Shown here one piece after another: positions 55,729 through 64,000 of a stretch of 64,000 bases of DNA. The position numbers were made by a program, and so were the translations under genes. The stretch comes from an uncultured Litoreibacter sp. (GTDB lineage Bacteria > Pseudomonadota > Alphaproteobacteria > Rhodobacterales > Rhodobacteraceae), in NCBI GenBank assembly GCA_947494435.1, contig CANLUY010000002.1, forward strand, positions 1,302,001 to 1,366,000, read 5' to 3'. Numbering within the stretch: position 1 is the stretch's first letter; each line of letters begins with the position of its first letter. The notes beneath the pieces were generated by a model. The model made no database searches. It was not told the origin of the DNA and worked only from the letters and a program-made list of their open reading frames with translations.

Positions 55729-56112
55729 CTATCTCTGACGGCGATGATAGGTCAAAGCAGCGCCAATAACATGGCGCGCAGCGTCCAGTCCTTCGGTGAC
55801 CCGCAAAGCCCTGTTTCCGGAAAATGCTTCGTCTGGCCCAAAGACCGTCCGTGCCTCTTCGATAATTGACGTTTGGCAATGCACAAAAATGGCTGGTGCG
55901 CCGTCCAGCAGACCAAGCCGCACCGGCGTGCCCTCTTTCACTCGATAGGATGGCTGGCCCCATTTCAGTATTTCCTCGACCTGCCCCGCACCAAGGCGTT
56001 CCGCTTCCGAGAAAATGAGCGCCCGAATGTCTCGTAACACCTGTGCTTCAGCTGGTGGGAAAGCCTCAAACGCTTGGAGGATTGGTCTCTTCAGTGTGGT
56101 TTGTTCTGACAT
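55729..56112 (-). CDS. DUF1801 domain protein
   Basis: A 127-residue soluble protein. RDIRALIFSEAERL, EEILKWGQPSYRVKEGTPVRLG and ALRVTEGLDAARHVIGAALTYH follow the DUF1801 (YdhG/YjhG-like) pattern, a small alpha/beta fold related to iron-cluster or iron-chaperone proteins in some reports. Function not established. Convergent with the Lrp gene across seven bases, with no hairpin between them. Confidence 0.87.
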   Translation of the reverse strand: MSEQTTLKRPILQAFEAFPPAEAQVLRDIRALIFSEAERLGAGQVEEILKWGQPSYRVKEGTPVRLGLLDGAPAIFVHCQTSIIEEARTVFGPDEAFSGNRALRVTEGLDAARHVIGAALTYHRRQR

Positions 56113-56194
56113 TGGGTCTCCTCCTGATGGCCCATGCAGACCATCCTAAAGACATCCAATTCACAAATCTTGCGCAATCTCGTCTGTCAGTGCC

Positions 56195-57205
56195 TTAGCC
56201 GTCTGTCACGCCAGCTTCCGCAAAGGTCGCCATGCCAGAATGACAGGCAACCGCAGCCTTCAATACACTGATCGCCAAGGCTCCGCCTGATCCTTCGCCC
56301 AAACGCAAGCCCAGCGCCAACAACGGGGGCTTGCCCAACGTGTCCAACATCCGCTGATGCGCCCCTTCAGCTGAAAGGTGACCTGCAACCGCATGATCAA
56401 GCGCACCTGGACGCGCCTTTTCAAGCACCGCTGCAGCGGCTGTACAGATGAACCCATCCAAGATGACCGGAATGCCGTATGCGCGCGCTGCAGCGATTGC
56501 ACCGGCCATTGCCGCCAATTCCCGACCGCCGAGACATCTGAGCGCGTTCAACGCATCAGAGGTGTCATGCAGTGCAACACCCTCTGCGACAACGCGTGTC
56601 TTTATTGCCAGCCCTGCATCATCCACCCCGGTCCCGCGTCCCGTCCAATCTGCGGCCTCACCGCCGAAAAGCGCGAGGCCTAGAGCCGCAGCAGACGTCG
56701 TATTCCCGATCCCCATTTCACCGGTAACCACCAGATCAGACTTCGGATCAACCGCATCCCAACCTGCCTGCAAAGCCGCAACGCAGTCCTCTTCGTTCAT
56801 GGCAGGTTTTTTGGTGAAGTCATGGGTTGGACGCTCAAGATCAAGAGCGTGCACATCCATGCGCGCCTCCACTGCTTTTGACAGTTGATTGATCGCCGCC
56901 CCGCCATGTTCAAAGTTCGCCACCATCTGCGCAGTGACTTCCGCAGGAAAGGCGGAGACGCCTTGCGCGGTCACACCGTGGTTCCCCGCAAATATGATCA
57001 CCTGTGGCGATGAAATCATCGGACGTGCATCACCACGCCAAGAGGCATACCAAATAGCCAGGTCTTCCAAACGCCCCAATGCGCCTGGTGGTTTGGTCAG
57101 CTGGCCATTCCGAGCTTCGGCATCCGCTTGAGCTGCAGTATTCGGCCCCGTTTGTGCTGCCAGAACGGCCTGAAACTCTGAAAGGCTTGAAAAGGTATGG
57201 GACAT
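56195..57205 (-). CDS. cobT: nicotinate-nucleotide--dimethylbenzimidazole phosphoribosyltransferase
   Basis: A 336-residue enzyme that activates dimethylbenzimidazole for the lower ligand of cobalamin. [34 protein letters not shown] and the C-terminal [12 protein letters not shown] with the catalytic Glu are diagnostic. It is divergent from cobS across about 100 bases; no cobalamin riboswitch fits in that space. Confidence 0.97.
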   Translation of the reverse strand: MSHTFSSLSEFQAVLAAQTGPNTAAQADAEARNGQLTKPPGALGRLEDLAIWYASWRGDARPMISSPQVIIFAGNHGVTAQGVSAFPAEVTAQMVANFEHGGAAINQLSKAVEARMDVHALDLERPTHDFTKKPAMNEEDCVAALQAGWDAVDPKSDLVVTGEMGIGNTTSAAALGLALFGGEAADWTGRGTGVDDAGLAIKTRVVAEGVALHDTSDALNALRCLGGRELAAMAGAIAAARAYGIPVILDGFICTAAAAVLEKARPGALDHAVAGHLSAEGAHQRMLDTLGKPPLLALGLRLGEGSGGALAISVLKAAVACHSGMATFAEAGVTDG

Positions 57206-57308
57206 GGGACGGCGGGACCTGATTCAGTGATTGTGTTACGCCCCTCTCTAGCCGTAGCCTGCGCCAATCGAAAGCCCCAAGCACGCCCTGACCGCGCCGG
57301 AAACCGAC

Positions 57309-58067
57309 ATGCGTATTCCCATCCTCAATGACCTTCTGATTGCGCTCAGCCTGCTTACACGTCTTCCGGTGCCTTATGCAGATTGGAGTGATCAGACACG
57401 CCCCGCAGCACGCGCTGCGTGGGCTTACCCGCTTGCTGGCCTTGTGATCGGTGGATTGTCCGCAACGGTTGCTTGGGTTGCTCTCTGGATTGGCCTTCCG
57501 CCCACGATCGCGGCATTGCTGCTAGTGGTGACATCCATCGTCACCACCGGTGCGATGCACGAGGACGGCCTTGCCGATTGCGCCGATGGGTTTTGGGGCG
57601 GATGGGAGCGCGCCCGACGTCTGGACATCATGAAAGACAGTGCTATCGGCACATACGGCGTGCTGGCTCTAATCACATCCGTCGCCGCACGCTGGATGAT
57701 CTATGCTCTTCTTTTCATTGATGGCACGTGGCCGTTCTGGGCATTCATTCTTCCCGCCATTCTATCCCGCACTTCTATCGTCGGTGTCATGCAAGCTTTG
57801 CCTCCTGCACGGGACAGCGGATTGTCAGTATCAACCGGCACGCCCGGTCCACTTTCCGCGACCGGCGCAATTGCGATCGGTGTCGCAGCAACCTGTTTGC
57901 TGCCTATACCGCTCATCATTCCAGTCATTTGTGGCGCAATAGCCGCGCCTGCGGCCGCTTGCTTAATCGCACGCTCCAAGATCGGGGGGCAAACCGGCGA
58001 CGTTCTCGGGGCCACCCAACAGCTGACGGAGATTGCAATCCTTATTGCGATCTCTGCCGCACTCTAA
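57309..58067 (+). CDS. cobS: adenosylcobinamide-GDP ribazoletransferase
   Basis: A 252-residue membrane enzyme that joins adenosylcobinamide-GDP and alpha-ribazole, the last assembly step of cobalamin. HEDGLADCADGFWGGWERAR carries the acidic metal-binding residues. About six hydrophobic helices make up the rest, including a long C-terminal pair. Length and motif are normal. Confidence 0.96.
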   Translation: MRIPILNDLLIALSLLTRLPVPYADWSDQTRPAARAAWAYPLAGLVIGGLSATVAWVALWIGLPPTIAALLLVVTSIVTTGAMHEDGLADCADGFWGGWERARRLDIMKDSAIGTYGVLALITSVAARWMIYALLFIDGTWPFWAFILPAILSRTSIVGVMQALPPARDSGLSVSTGTPGPLSATGAIAIGVAATCLLPIPLIIPVICGAIAAPAAACLIARSKIGGQTGDVLGATQQLTEIAILIAISAAL

Positions 58068-58074
58068 ACGAAAA

Positions 58075-58101
58075 ACGCCGCCCCTTCACCAAGGGCGGCG
58101 T
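58075..58101. terminator. terminator between convergent cobS and carD
   Basis: A strong stem (ACGCCGCCC pairing with GGGCGGCGT) with a short loop has AAAAA on its left side. On the minus strand this becomes a stem followed by T's, so it terminates carD well and may also stop cobS. Confidence 0.8.
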
Positions 58102-58123
58102 CACTCAAGCATGTCAGATGGGA

Positions 58124-58633
58124 TCAAGCAGCAGAGCGGCTGATCAACACATCATCAATCTCTTTCATCGCAGACGGCTCGTCATTGCCCTGTACGACGG
58201 CAATCTCACGGGTCAAACGCTCGAGGGCAGCTTCATAAAGCTGACGCTCAGAGTAGCTTTGCTCGCGCTGATCCCCGTGGCGGTGCAGGTCACGCACGAC
58301 TTCTGCAATCGCGATCAAATCGCCAGAGTTGATCTTTTGCTCATATTCCTGCGCCCGACGCGACCACATCGCGCGCTTGACGCGTGCTTTGCCTTTCAGC
58401 GTCTTGAACGCTTGGCCCACAAGATCGGGCGATGACAGCGGACGCATGCCAACTTCCAACGCTTTGTGCGTTGGCACGCGCAGGGTCATTTTGTCTTTCT
58501 CAAACGCCACGACGAACAACTCCAGCTCAATGCCGGCCACTTCCTGCGTCTCGATGCTGACAACCTTGCCAACGCCATGGGCCGGATAGACCACAAATTC
58601 ATTCGGGCTAAAGTCTTGTTTCTTCTTGCTCAT
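58124..58633 (-). CDS. CarD-family transcriptional regulator
   Basis: A 169-residue protein with the N-terminal RNA-polymerase-interacting domain (NEFVVYPAHGVGKVVSIETQ) and the helical DNA-binding C-terminal part (RAKRAMWSRRAQEYEQKI read loosely; SERQLYEAALERLTREIA). CarD/CdnL stabilises open promoter complexes, especially at rRNA and housekeeping promoters. Preceded by about 230 bases without a gene. Confidence 0.95.
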   Translation of the reverse strand: MSKKKQDFSPNEFVVYPAHGVGKVVSIETQEVAGIELELFVVAFEKDKMTLRVPTHKALEVGMRPLSSPDLVGQAFKTLKGKARVKRAMWSRRAQEYEQKINSGDLIAIAEVVRDLHRHGDQREQSYSERQLYEAALERLTREIAVVQGNDEPSAMKEIDDVLISRSAA

Positions 58634-58863
58634 AGAGCCTCACTTCCACAGTGTTTTCACAACGAAACGGACAGGGCCGGTGGAAATCCCCCGGTCACGT
58701 CCGATTGTATTTTCATTGGTCAGCGCTTGGTTTCTCCCCGCGTCCTATGCGGCCAAGCGATGTCATCCTTACCGTATACATAGCACAAAAACACGCCTAT
58801 TTAAAGCGCCCCATATACCAAGCCACGTTAGGTCATTGCTGTGTCAGGCAAATTACAGGCGAA

Positions 58864-59199
58864 TCAACCGCCTTCGCCTGCATTTTCCGAGAACAGTTCC
58901 ATTTTGCCCTCTTTGCCATCCATCTCGTCGGCAGTCGGCAACGGATCTTTCTTGGTGATGATCACCGGCCATTTCTCAGAATACTTGCGGTTGAATTCCA
59001 CCCACTTTTCCATATCCGGTTCCGTGTCAGGACGGATGGCGTCCGCAGGGCATTCGGGCTCGCAAACGCCGCAGTCAATACACTCGTCAGGATGGATCAC
59101 CAACATATTCTCACCCTCGTAGAAACAATCCACGGGGCACACCTCAACGCAGTCGGTGTATTTGCAAGCAATGCAGGCGTCATTGACGATATAGGTCAT
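58864..59199 (-). CDS. fdxA: 7Fe ferredoxin
   Basis: A 111-residue ferredoxin holding one [3Fe-4S] and one [4Fe-4S] cluster. The ligand cysteines C9, C17, C21-Pro and C25, with C40, C43, C46 and C50-Pro, are arranged as in Azotobacter FdI; C12 is an extra cysteine. The C-terminal extension (about 55-111) is normal for the type. It carries electrons for unspecified cytoplasmic reductases. Confidence 0.96.
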   Translation of the reverse strand: MTYIVNDACIACKYTDCVEVCPVDCFYEGENMLVIHPDECIDCGVCEPECPADAIRPDTEPDMEKWVEFNRKYSEKWPVIITKKDPLPTADEMDGKEGKMELFSENAGEGG

Positions 59200-59250
59200 G
59201 GGTCTTGTCCGAATAAAACTGTTGGAAGTGTCGTAATCGCCTTCGCCAGA

Positions 59251-59625
59251 TCATTCAAGCGGAGGCTTACGCGAAAGGTCTAAGGTGCGGCGATCTTTCT
59301 TTGTTGGACGTCCTTTTCCCCAAGGCGTGACAGTGCGCGGAACTTTCTCCTCAAAAACTGTCTTATCGAGGTACAATCCTTGCGCCTCGGGCGCCGGACC
59401 GCGCCGGGATCCGCACGCTTGAACGACCACAACACGCGTTTGTGAACCTTGCGGGAAGGTGATCCCGTCCCCCTCTCCCACTTGAAAAGCAGGTTTGGCA
59501 ATTTTCGAGCTGTTGACCCGCACATTTCCCGCTTTGACGACGGCAGCCGCGAGCGTGCGTGTTTTGAAGAACCGCGCTTGCCATAGCCATTTATCCAGCC
59601 GAATGGTCTCCCGCAGATCAGACAT
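59251..59625 (-). CDS. S4-domain RNA-binding protein (Hsp15/HslR-like)
   Basis: A 124-residue basic protein. The S4 fold occupies residues 8-60 (IRLDKWLWQARFFKTRTLAA, GNVRVNSSKIAKPAFQVGEG). HslR rescues stalled 50S subunits carrying a peptidyl-tRNA; this similarity supports but does not prove the same role. The tail is rich in Lys and Arg (KGRPTKKDRRTLDL). It lies downstream of the helicase gene on the same strand. Confidence 0.9.
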   Translation of the reverse strand: MSDLRETIRLDKWLWQARFFKTRTLAAAVVKAGNVRVNSSKIAKPAFQVGEGDGITFPQGSQTRVVVVQACGSRRGPAPEAQGLYLDKTVFEEKVPRTVTPWGKGRPTKKDRRTLDLSRKPPLE

Positions 59626-59666
59626 GTGTGTTTTTGCCGAAACGATGCTGAGAGTGTGCCCGCGTG

Positions 59667-59683
59667 GCTGAGAGCGAAGCTCT
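59667..59683. other. hairpin between the helicase and S4 genes
   Basis: TGAGAGC-GAA-GCTCTCA is a perfect seven-base-pair stem with a three-base loop. On the minus strand it is preceded by TTTTTGTGTTCTTT rather than followed by T's, so it is not a classic terminator; it may be an mRNA end or processing structure. Confidence 0.4.
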
Positions 59684-59736
59684 CAAAGAACACAAAAAGA
59701 TCACGCGCGCGCAGCGCCCATTTGGATCAACCGTAA

Positions 59737-62472
59737 TCAGTCTTTCTTCAGCCCCATCAGGGCTGCCGCAAACGGATTGTCGGGATCGATGGCTTTTTCT
59801 TTCTTTGGTGGCCGGGACTTGAAGGTCTGCGCCTTGTTGTCCCGCGAACCACCTTTGCCCTTAGGCTTGCCGCGCTGCGGCTTGCCGCCATCCTTCCGAG
59901 GGGGGCGTTGGCCCTGAGGTTTTGCCCCACGGTTGCCACCCCATTTGAAGGTGTAAAATACTTCCATTTCGGGTGCCGCGTTTTCTGCCGACGCCTCAGT
60001 TTCAGGCGTCGCTTGATCTGCGGTCACCTCTTCTGAAACTGCGTCCGGCTTCGCGTCGTCAGTTGTTTCCTCGACAGGTTTCTCGACAACCGCCTTCACT
60101 TTCGTCCGTTCGCCCTTCTCGGCCTTGTAGCCAAGACCGGACATCAAATCCGCAAACTGCTCCAGCGTCATGCCTGTGATCGACAGCATGTCAGCCTTGG
60201 CTTCAAATCCACCGCGCGAATCCTCTCTGCGCAACTGATCGGCCAGACGCTCCAGCATGTCGATCCGGATCGCCCGCGCTCCTGCAAGGCGGTAGCCTGC
60301 ATTGGTGTAATATCCCTCCGGGGCATCTTTCACGGATGGCACCGTAACCAAGCCCGGTGGCGGCGCTTCGGGGAATTCGCTCAGGCCCTGTTGCAAGGAC
60401 CAGAGCACCAAACGCAGGCGCGTGGGTGCAGGTTTCAACAAAAGCGGCATGAAGATCGTAAACTGACCAAAGCGTATACCATGTTTGCGCAATGCGCCGC
60501 GCGCGTCTTGATCCAGCTCTTTGACATCAGAGGCAACTTTGTCGCGCGGAATAACCCCCAATGCTTCGACCATCTGGAAGGCAAAGCCTTTGGCCAGACC
60601 GGTCAGGGTCTCGTCATTCGACATGGCAATCATTGGCTCAAAGGCAGCGGCGATCTTGCGGTCGATGAAATGTTGCAAACGACGCGTGACTTTTTCCGCC
60701 ACATCCGTGCCTGCTTCTTCGTCAACGAAAGGCTCTACCTTCGGCTTCAAAGGATCATCGCCTTTGGTCAGCTTGCCCACGGCCATATCGCCCCACATCA
60801 AGCCGCCTTGTTCGGTGAAATCCATCTCCGTATCAGGGGCGTTGTAGAACTTGTCCGCGCGCAAGTTGAAATGCGGGGCCAGAGCGGCGACAGCCGCTTG
60901 TTTTAGAGTTTTCGCCTCGTCAGGTGTGGAACTCGCATCCTGGCGGAAACGGAACCCGTCCAGACGGCCGATCATCTCGCCCTCAACCGTCACTTCACCC
61001 TTGTCATTCACGTCAGCCACGAGGCTCTCCTTCTGTTTCAACCGCCGCATGAGAACACTCGTGCGCCGGTCGACAAATCTTTGCGTCAGCGCGCCATGCA
61101 GCGCGTCCGACAAGCGGTCTTCTACAGCACGGGTTTCGCCGCGCCAATGGCTTTCGTCAACGACCCAGCCTTTCCGCTGGGTGACATAGGTCCATGTGCG
61201 GATATAGGCCAACCGCTTCGACAACGTGTCAATATCGCCATCCGTGCGATCAATCCGCGCCATCTGACGCGCCATATAGTCATTGGGCACCTGCCCTTTG
61301 TCATGCAGATAGCCGAAAATCACCTCGAGCATATTGGCGTGCTCGCCGCTGGAAATCCCTCTGAAATCGGGGATACGACAGACATCCCAAAGCAGCTTTA
61401 CTTCCTGCGGCGTACCGGTCCGCGCGATAACGTCGACCATTCCGCCCAGCGCTTTCAGCGCCGTCACATCATCTGCGTCCCGCGCGCGACTGAGCCAGTC
61501 ATCATCGGTACGCATCTCGAGCGAGCGGATTAGGCGGTCGATTGAGCCAAACTCCAGCCGGTCATTGCGCCATTGCAGTTTTTTGACGGGCTGGAATTTC
61601 GACTGGGTGATCGCCTCAACCACGCCCTCCTCCAACGGGCGCGCCTCACCCGTGACTCCAAAGGTGCCCGGCTCCATATAGCGCCCTGCTCGGCCTGCGA
61701 TTTGTGCCAACTCGTTGGGCATCAGGGGCCGCATCCGGCGGCCATCGAATTTGGTCAATGCAGATAACGCGACGTGAGCAATATCGAGGTTGAGCCCCAT
61801 GCCAATCGCGTCTGTGGCAACCAGATAATCCACGTCGCCGTTTTGGTACATCGCGACCTGCGCGTTCCGCGTGCGCGGGCTGAGCGCGCCCATAACGACT
61901 GCGCAGCCGCCTTTTTGGCGGCGGATCAACTCGGCAATCGCATAGACGTTTTCAACGGAAAAACCGACAATGGCAGAACGTGCCTTAAGGCGACTGACTT
62001 TCTTGGAGCCCGTGTAGGACAACTCAGAAAAGCGCTCCCGTTTCAAAAACTGCGCTTTTGGCTCCATCGCTGCAATGGCGGAGCGCATGGTTTCCGCCCC
62101 CATAAACAGCGTCTCGTGAAACCCGCGTGCCTTCAACAGGCGTTGCGTGAAAACATGACCGCGCTCAGGATCGGCGCAAAGCTGGATTTCATCGACCGCC
62201 ACGAAATCCGCGCCCATGCCTTCCGGCATGGCTTCGACCGTACAGACCCAATATTGCGCGCGTTCCGGCACGATCCGTTCTTCACCTGTGACCAACGCCA
62301 CCACCGACGGGCCCCGCAAGGCCACGATCCGGTCATAGACCTCACGCGCCAAAAGGCGCAGGGGCAGTCCGATGATGCCCGTGCGATGCGCCAACATGCG
62401 CTCAATAGCGTAATGGGTTTTGCCGGTGTTGGTCGGTCCCAAGACCGCCGTCACCTGTGCGCTGCCGGACAT
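59737..62472 (-). CDS. SUV3-like superfamily 2 RNA helicase with basic C-terminal tail
   Basis: A 911-residue helicase. Walker A is GPTNTGKT (residues 12-19), and the DExH-type box is DEIQ (94-97) in AVDEIQLCADPERGHVFTQ. The second RecA domain has the conserved QIAGRAGRYMEPGTFGVTGE. This is the SUV3 arrangement known from mitochondria, where it works with a ribonuclease in RNA turnover. After about residue 780 the tail is low-complexity and very basic (RGAKPQGQRPPRKDGGKPQR), likely RNA-binding and disordered. First gene before the S4 gene on the strand. Confidence 0.93.
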   Translation of the reverse strand: MSGSAQVTAVLGPTNTGKTHYAIERMLAHRTGIIGLPLRLLAREVYDRIVALRGPSVVALVTGEERIVPERAQYWVCTVEAMPEGMGADFVAVDEIQLCADPERGHVFTQRLLKARGFHETLFMGAETMRSAIAAMEPKAQFLKRERFSELSYTGSKKVSRLKARSAIVGFSVENVYAIAELIRRQKGGCAVVMGALSPRTRNAQVAMYQNGDVDYLVATDAIGMGLNLDIAHVALSALTKFDGRRMRPLMPNELAQIAGRAGRYMEPGTFGVTGEARPLEEGVVEAITQSKFQPVKKLQWRNDRLEFGSIDRLIRSLEMRTDDDWLSRARDADDVTALKALGGMVDVIARTGTPQEVKLLWDVCRIPDFRGISSGEHANMLEVIFGYLHDKGQVPNDYMARQMARIDRTDGDIDTLSKRLAYIRTWTYVTQRKGWVVDESHWRGETRAVEDRLSDALHGALTQRFVDRRTSVLMRRLKQKESLVADVNDKGEVTVEGEMIGRLDGFRFRQDASSTPDEAKTLKQAAVAALAPHFNLRADKFYNAPDTEMDFTEQGGLMWGDMAVGKLTKGDDPLKPKVEPFVDEEAGTDVAEKVTRRLQHFIDRKIAAAFEPMIAMSNDETLTGLAKGFAFQMVEALGVIPRDKVASDVKELDQDARGALRKHGIRFGQFTIFMPLLLKPAPTRLRLVLWSLQQGLSEFPEAPPPGLVTVPSVKDAPEGYYTNAGYRLAGARAIRIDMLERLADQLRREDSRGGFEAKADMLSITGMTLEQFADLMSGLGYKAEKGERTKVKAVVEKPVEETTDDAKPDAVSEEVTADQATPETEASAENAAPEMEVFYTFKWGGNRGAKPQGQRPPRKDGGKPQRGKPKGKGGSRDNKAQTFKSRPPKKEKAIDPDNPFAAALMGLKKD

Positions 62473-62509
62473 AAAGCTGTGGCTTCGCTGGTTCGGGCCC
62501 GAAAAGGCG

Positions 62510-63070
62510 TTAAAGGTTTTGGCCGGAGACCTGTTCTTCCAACCGCTCTACCGCCTCTTTTAGGCCCGGTCTGTGGGGATGTATAGCCAAAGCCGCACTG
62601 TAGGCTTTGAGCGCATTATCCGCATCTTCCATCTCTTCCAACATGCGGCCTAATCCCTGAAGCGCGCCGAAATGGCGGGGGTTCAAAGCCAGCGTGCGCT
62701 GCACATCCGCGATGGATAATCCGTAAAGACCTGCTCCAAAATAGGCAGTCGCGCGCATGTTCCAGCCTTCGGCAAAATCAGGCGCATGATCCGTAAGTGC
62801 TGTGAAATGGTCGATTGCCAGCTTCATGCGGCCCGCAGACATGGCCCGCTTGCCACGTTGCAGCAGGAGGTTCATGGATTTCGACCCACTGTCGGACCAT
62901 TCCCGCCAAATCGCGTTCTCGATGCTCTCCCAATTTTCCTGATCAGGTTCGGCAAGGCTCGCAAAGAGCTTGTTCAGCGACTCTTCATCGGCACGTGCGG
63001 GGGCAACACTTGACGCGGCAAGCAAAAATGCCGCAACGACAGTGTTGAGGATATATGTTGAAAACTTCAT
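62510..63070 (-). CDS. exported TPR-repeat protein
   Basis: A 186-residue protein with a signal peptide (VAAFLLAASSVAPARA). About three tetratricopeptide repeats fill residues 80-180 (AEGWNMRATAYFGAGLYGLS, RHFGALQGLGRMLEEMEDAD). TPR proteins mediate protein contacts in the envelope; no partner is evident. It lies 38 bases before the helicase start on the same strand. Confidence 0.9.
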   Translation of the reverse strand: MKFSTYILNTVVAAFLLAASSVAPARADEESLNKLFASLAEPDQENWESIENAIWREWSDSGSKSMNLLLQRGKRAMSAGRMKLAIDHFTALTDHAPDFAEGWNMRATAYFGAGLYGLSIADVQRTLALNPRHFGALQGLGRMLEEMEDADNALKAYSAALAIHPHRPGLKEAVERLEEQVSGQNL

Positions 63071-63141
63071 AACGCACTTAAGTCTAGCGGGGCAAATCGA
63101 AAAAGCGAGACCCTGCTGCTCACATTTTTAGGAGAACGCAA

Positions 63142-63429
63142 ATGAGCGACGTCATCACCAAAGCAGTTGAAGCACTGTCGGCCAAAATGGACGGCGGATT
63201 TGACGGATCAGTCAAGTTCATGATCGAAGACGAAGGTTCGATCATGGTCGACAACGCTGGCGTGCGCGCAGGCGACGAAGATGCGGAATGCACAATGTCC
63301 GCGGATGCAGAAACTTTCGAAGCGATTCTGGACGGTGACCTGAACCCAACAGCCGCATTCATGTCAGGCAAACTGACCGTCGACGGTGACATGGGTCAAG
63401 CAATGAAATTGGGTTCTGTTCTTTCGTGA
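63142..63429 (+). CDS. SCP2 sterol-binding-domain protein
   Basis: A 95-residue protein made of a single SCP2-type domain (SVKFMIEDEGSIMVDNAG, CTMSADAETFEAILDGDLNP, AFMSGKLTVDGDMGQAMKLG). Such small bacterial proteins are thought to bind acyl chains or other lipids. A GGAG ribosome site lies nine bases upstream. Its stop overlaps the start of the next gene (GTGA). Confidence 0.93.
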   Translation: MSDVITKAVEALSAKMDGGFDGSVKFMIEDEGSIMVDNAGVRAGDEDAECTMSADAETFEAILDGDLNPTAAFMSGKLTVDGDMGQAMKLGSVLS

Positions 63430-64000
63430 CACTGACACCTGCGCCCCTTCATGCCGACGTGGCTTTTGGCCCGGACGGCGGCTCCGCCTATTGGTTAACC
63501 TGCTCTGACGGGGTAAAAATCCGTGCGGGTGTCTGGGGCGCGGAAGCTGCCAGCAAGGGCACTGTCTTACTCTTTCCCGGGCGCACTGAATTCGTCGAAA
63601 AATACGGACATGCCGCTGGGCATTTTCAGGCGCGCGGCTACGCAACAGTAGCAGTTGATTGGCGCGGACAGGGTCTGGCGGATCGGCTGTTGGCTGATCG
63701 CGCGCTGGGCCATGTCGGTCTGTTCAAAGACTACCAAAAAGATATCGAGGCCCTACTCGCGTTGGTTGAAGAGCTTAAGCTTCCCAAACCTCTTTCCCTT
63801 TTCGCGCACTCCATGGGCGGATGCATCGGGCTTCGGGCTTTGGTCGAAGGATTGCCCGTGACGTCTGCCGCTTTTACAGGACCAATGTGGGGAATTTCTC
63901 TGACACCGCATACGAAGAAAGCGGCAGCGTGGATCGGTTCAACCCTTGCGCATAATTTTGGATTCGGGAGCACAATCGCACCCGGGACATTGCCCACGAC
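63426..64000 (+). CDS. alpha/beta hydrolase, lysophospholipase-like (3' end missing)
   Basis: The frame begins with GTG at 63426, overlapping the SCP2 stop, and runs off the window after 191 codons. LFPGRTEFVEKYGHAAGHF, VDWRGQGLADRL and the nucleophile elbow FAHSMGGCIGLRAL (Ser in HSMGG) are characteristic of PldB-type serine hydrolases. The C-terminal His region lies beyond the window. Coupling to a lipid-binding SCP2 gene fits a lipid substrate. No signal peptide. Confidence 0.9.
   Translation, partial: MTLTPAPLHADVAFGPDGGSAYWLTCSDGVKIRAGVWGAEAASKGTVLLFPGRTEFVEKYGHAAGHFQARGYATVAVDWRGQGLADRLLADRALGHVGLFKDYQKDIEALLALVEELKLPKPLSLFAHSMGGCIGLRALVEGLPVTSAAFTGPMWGISLTPHTKKAAAWIGSTLAHNFGFGSTIAPGTLPT

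Noticed and set aside
57206-57308. Possible cobalamin riboswitch between cobT and cobS
   Set aside because: The space is only about 100 bases and I see no B12-box-like sequence; a full riboswitch would not fit.
59640-59736. Possible tRNA or small RNA near the GAGAGC hairpin
   Set aside because: Only a single hairpin is present; there is no cloverleaf, T-loop or acceptor pairing.

Overview
The window looks like the chromosome of a marine alphaproteobacterium of the Rhodobacterales (Roseobacter group). The grounds are a complex I (nuo) operon interrupted by many small unrelated reading frames, a mitochondrial-size NuoG (672 aa), a leucine-degradation cluster with biotin-dependent methylcrotonyl-CoA carboxylase, a SUV3-like helicase, CarD and a 7Fe ferredoxin. 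The family assignments rest on reading the translated proteins by eye; no database search was possible. I found no rRNA, tRNA, CRISPR array, insertion sequence or prophage.

Layout. 1-14850 (minus): nuoA-B-C-(sulfotransferase)-D-E-(HhH membrane protein)-(DUF5337-like)-F-(two lipoproteins)-(DUF5333-like)-(DUF3291)-G-(lipoprotein)-H-I-(CMD family)-J-(two small exported/membrane proteins)-K-L, with nuoL cut by the window edge. Eleven non-nuo frames sit inside this operon. 14978-16102: a MltB-type lytic transglycosylase. 16132-26429 (minus): the liu leucine/isovalerate pathway (liuA, liuB, liuD, liuE, liuC), interrupted by five translationally coupled exported proteins, one unknown protein and a GST. 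A clear promoter with a perfect 14-bp palindrome lies in front of liuA. 26878-33616: a permuted-papain-like protein preceded by a CtrA-type box, a DegT aminotransferase, gph, then glmU-glmS-alkD as a coupled set. 33608-43605: a lipoprotein, moaA, two M20 amidohydrolases, and a complete dipeptide/oligopeptide ABC transporter split over two divergent transcription units. 43683-49340: a glycine-rich small protein, DUF3422, yghU, two tandem exported PilJ-like proteins and a small exported acidic protein. 49441-64000: pntAB, an SDR, a flavodoxin-like protein, hpd with a divergent Lrp/AsnC regulator, DUF1801, cobT/cobS, carD, fdxA, an S4 protein, a SUV3-like helicase, a TPR protein, an SCP2 protein and a truncated alpha/beta hydrolase.

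How the genes work together. NADH from leucine oxidation and other catabolism feeds complex I, and PntAB uses the proton gradient to make NADPH. LiuA-E take isovaleryl-CoA to acetyl-CoA and acetoacetate. GlmS and GlmU supply UDP-GlcNAc for the wall, next to wall-remodelling candidates. The ABC transporter plus two M20 deacylases suggests uptake and hydrolysis of peptides or N-acyl amino acids. Most of the window is housekeeping. The most unusual parts are the extra genes within nuo (especially a domain shared between the NuoE tail and a membrane-anchored neighbour), the Cys-rich exported gene set within liu, and the pair of free-standing PilJ-like proteins.
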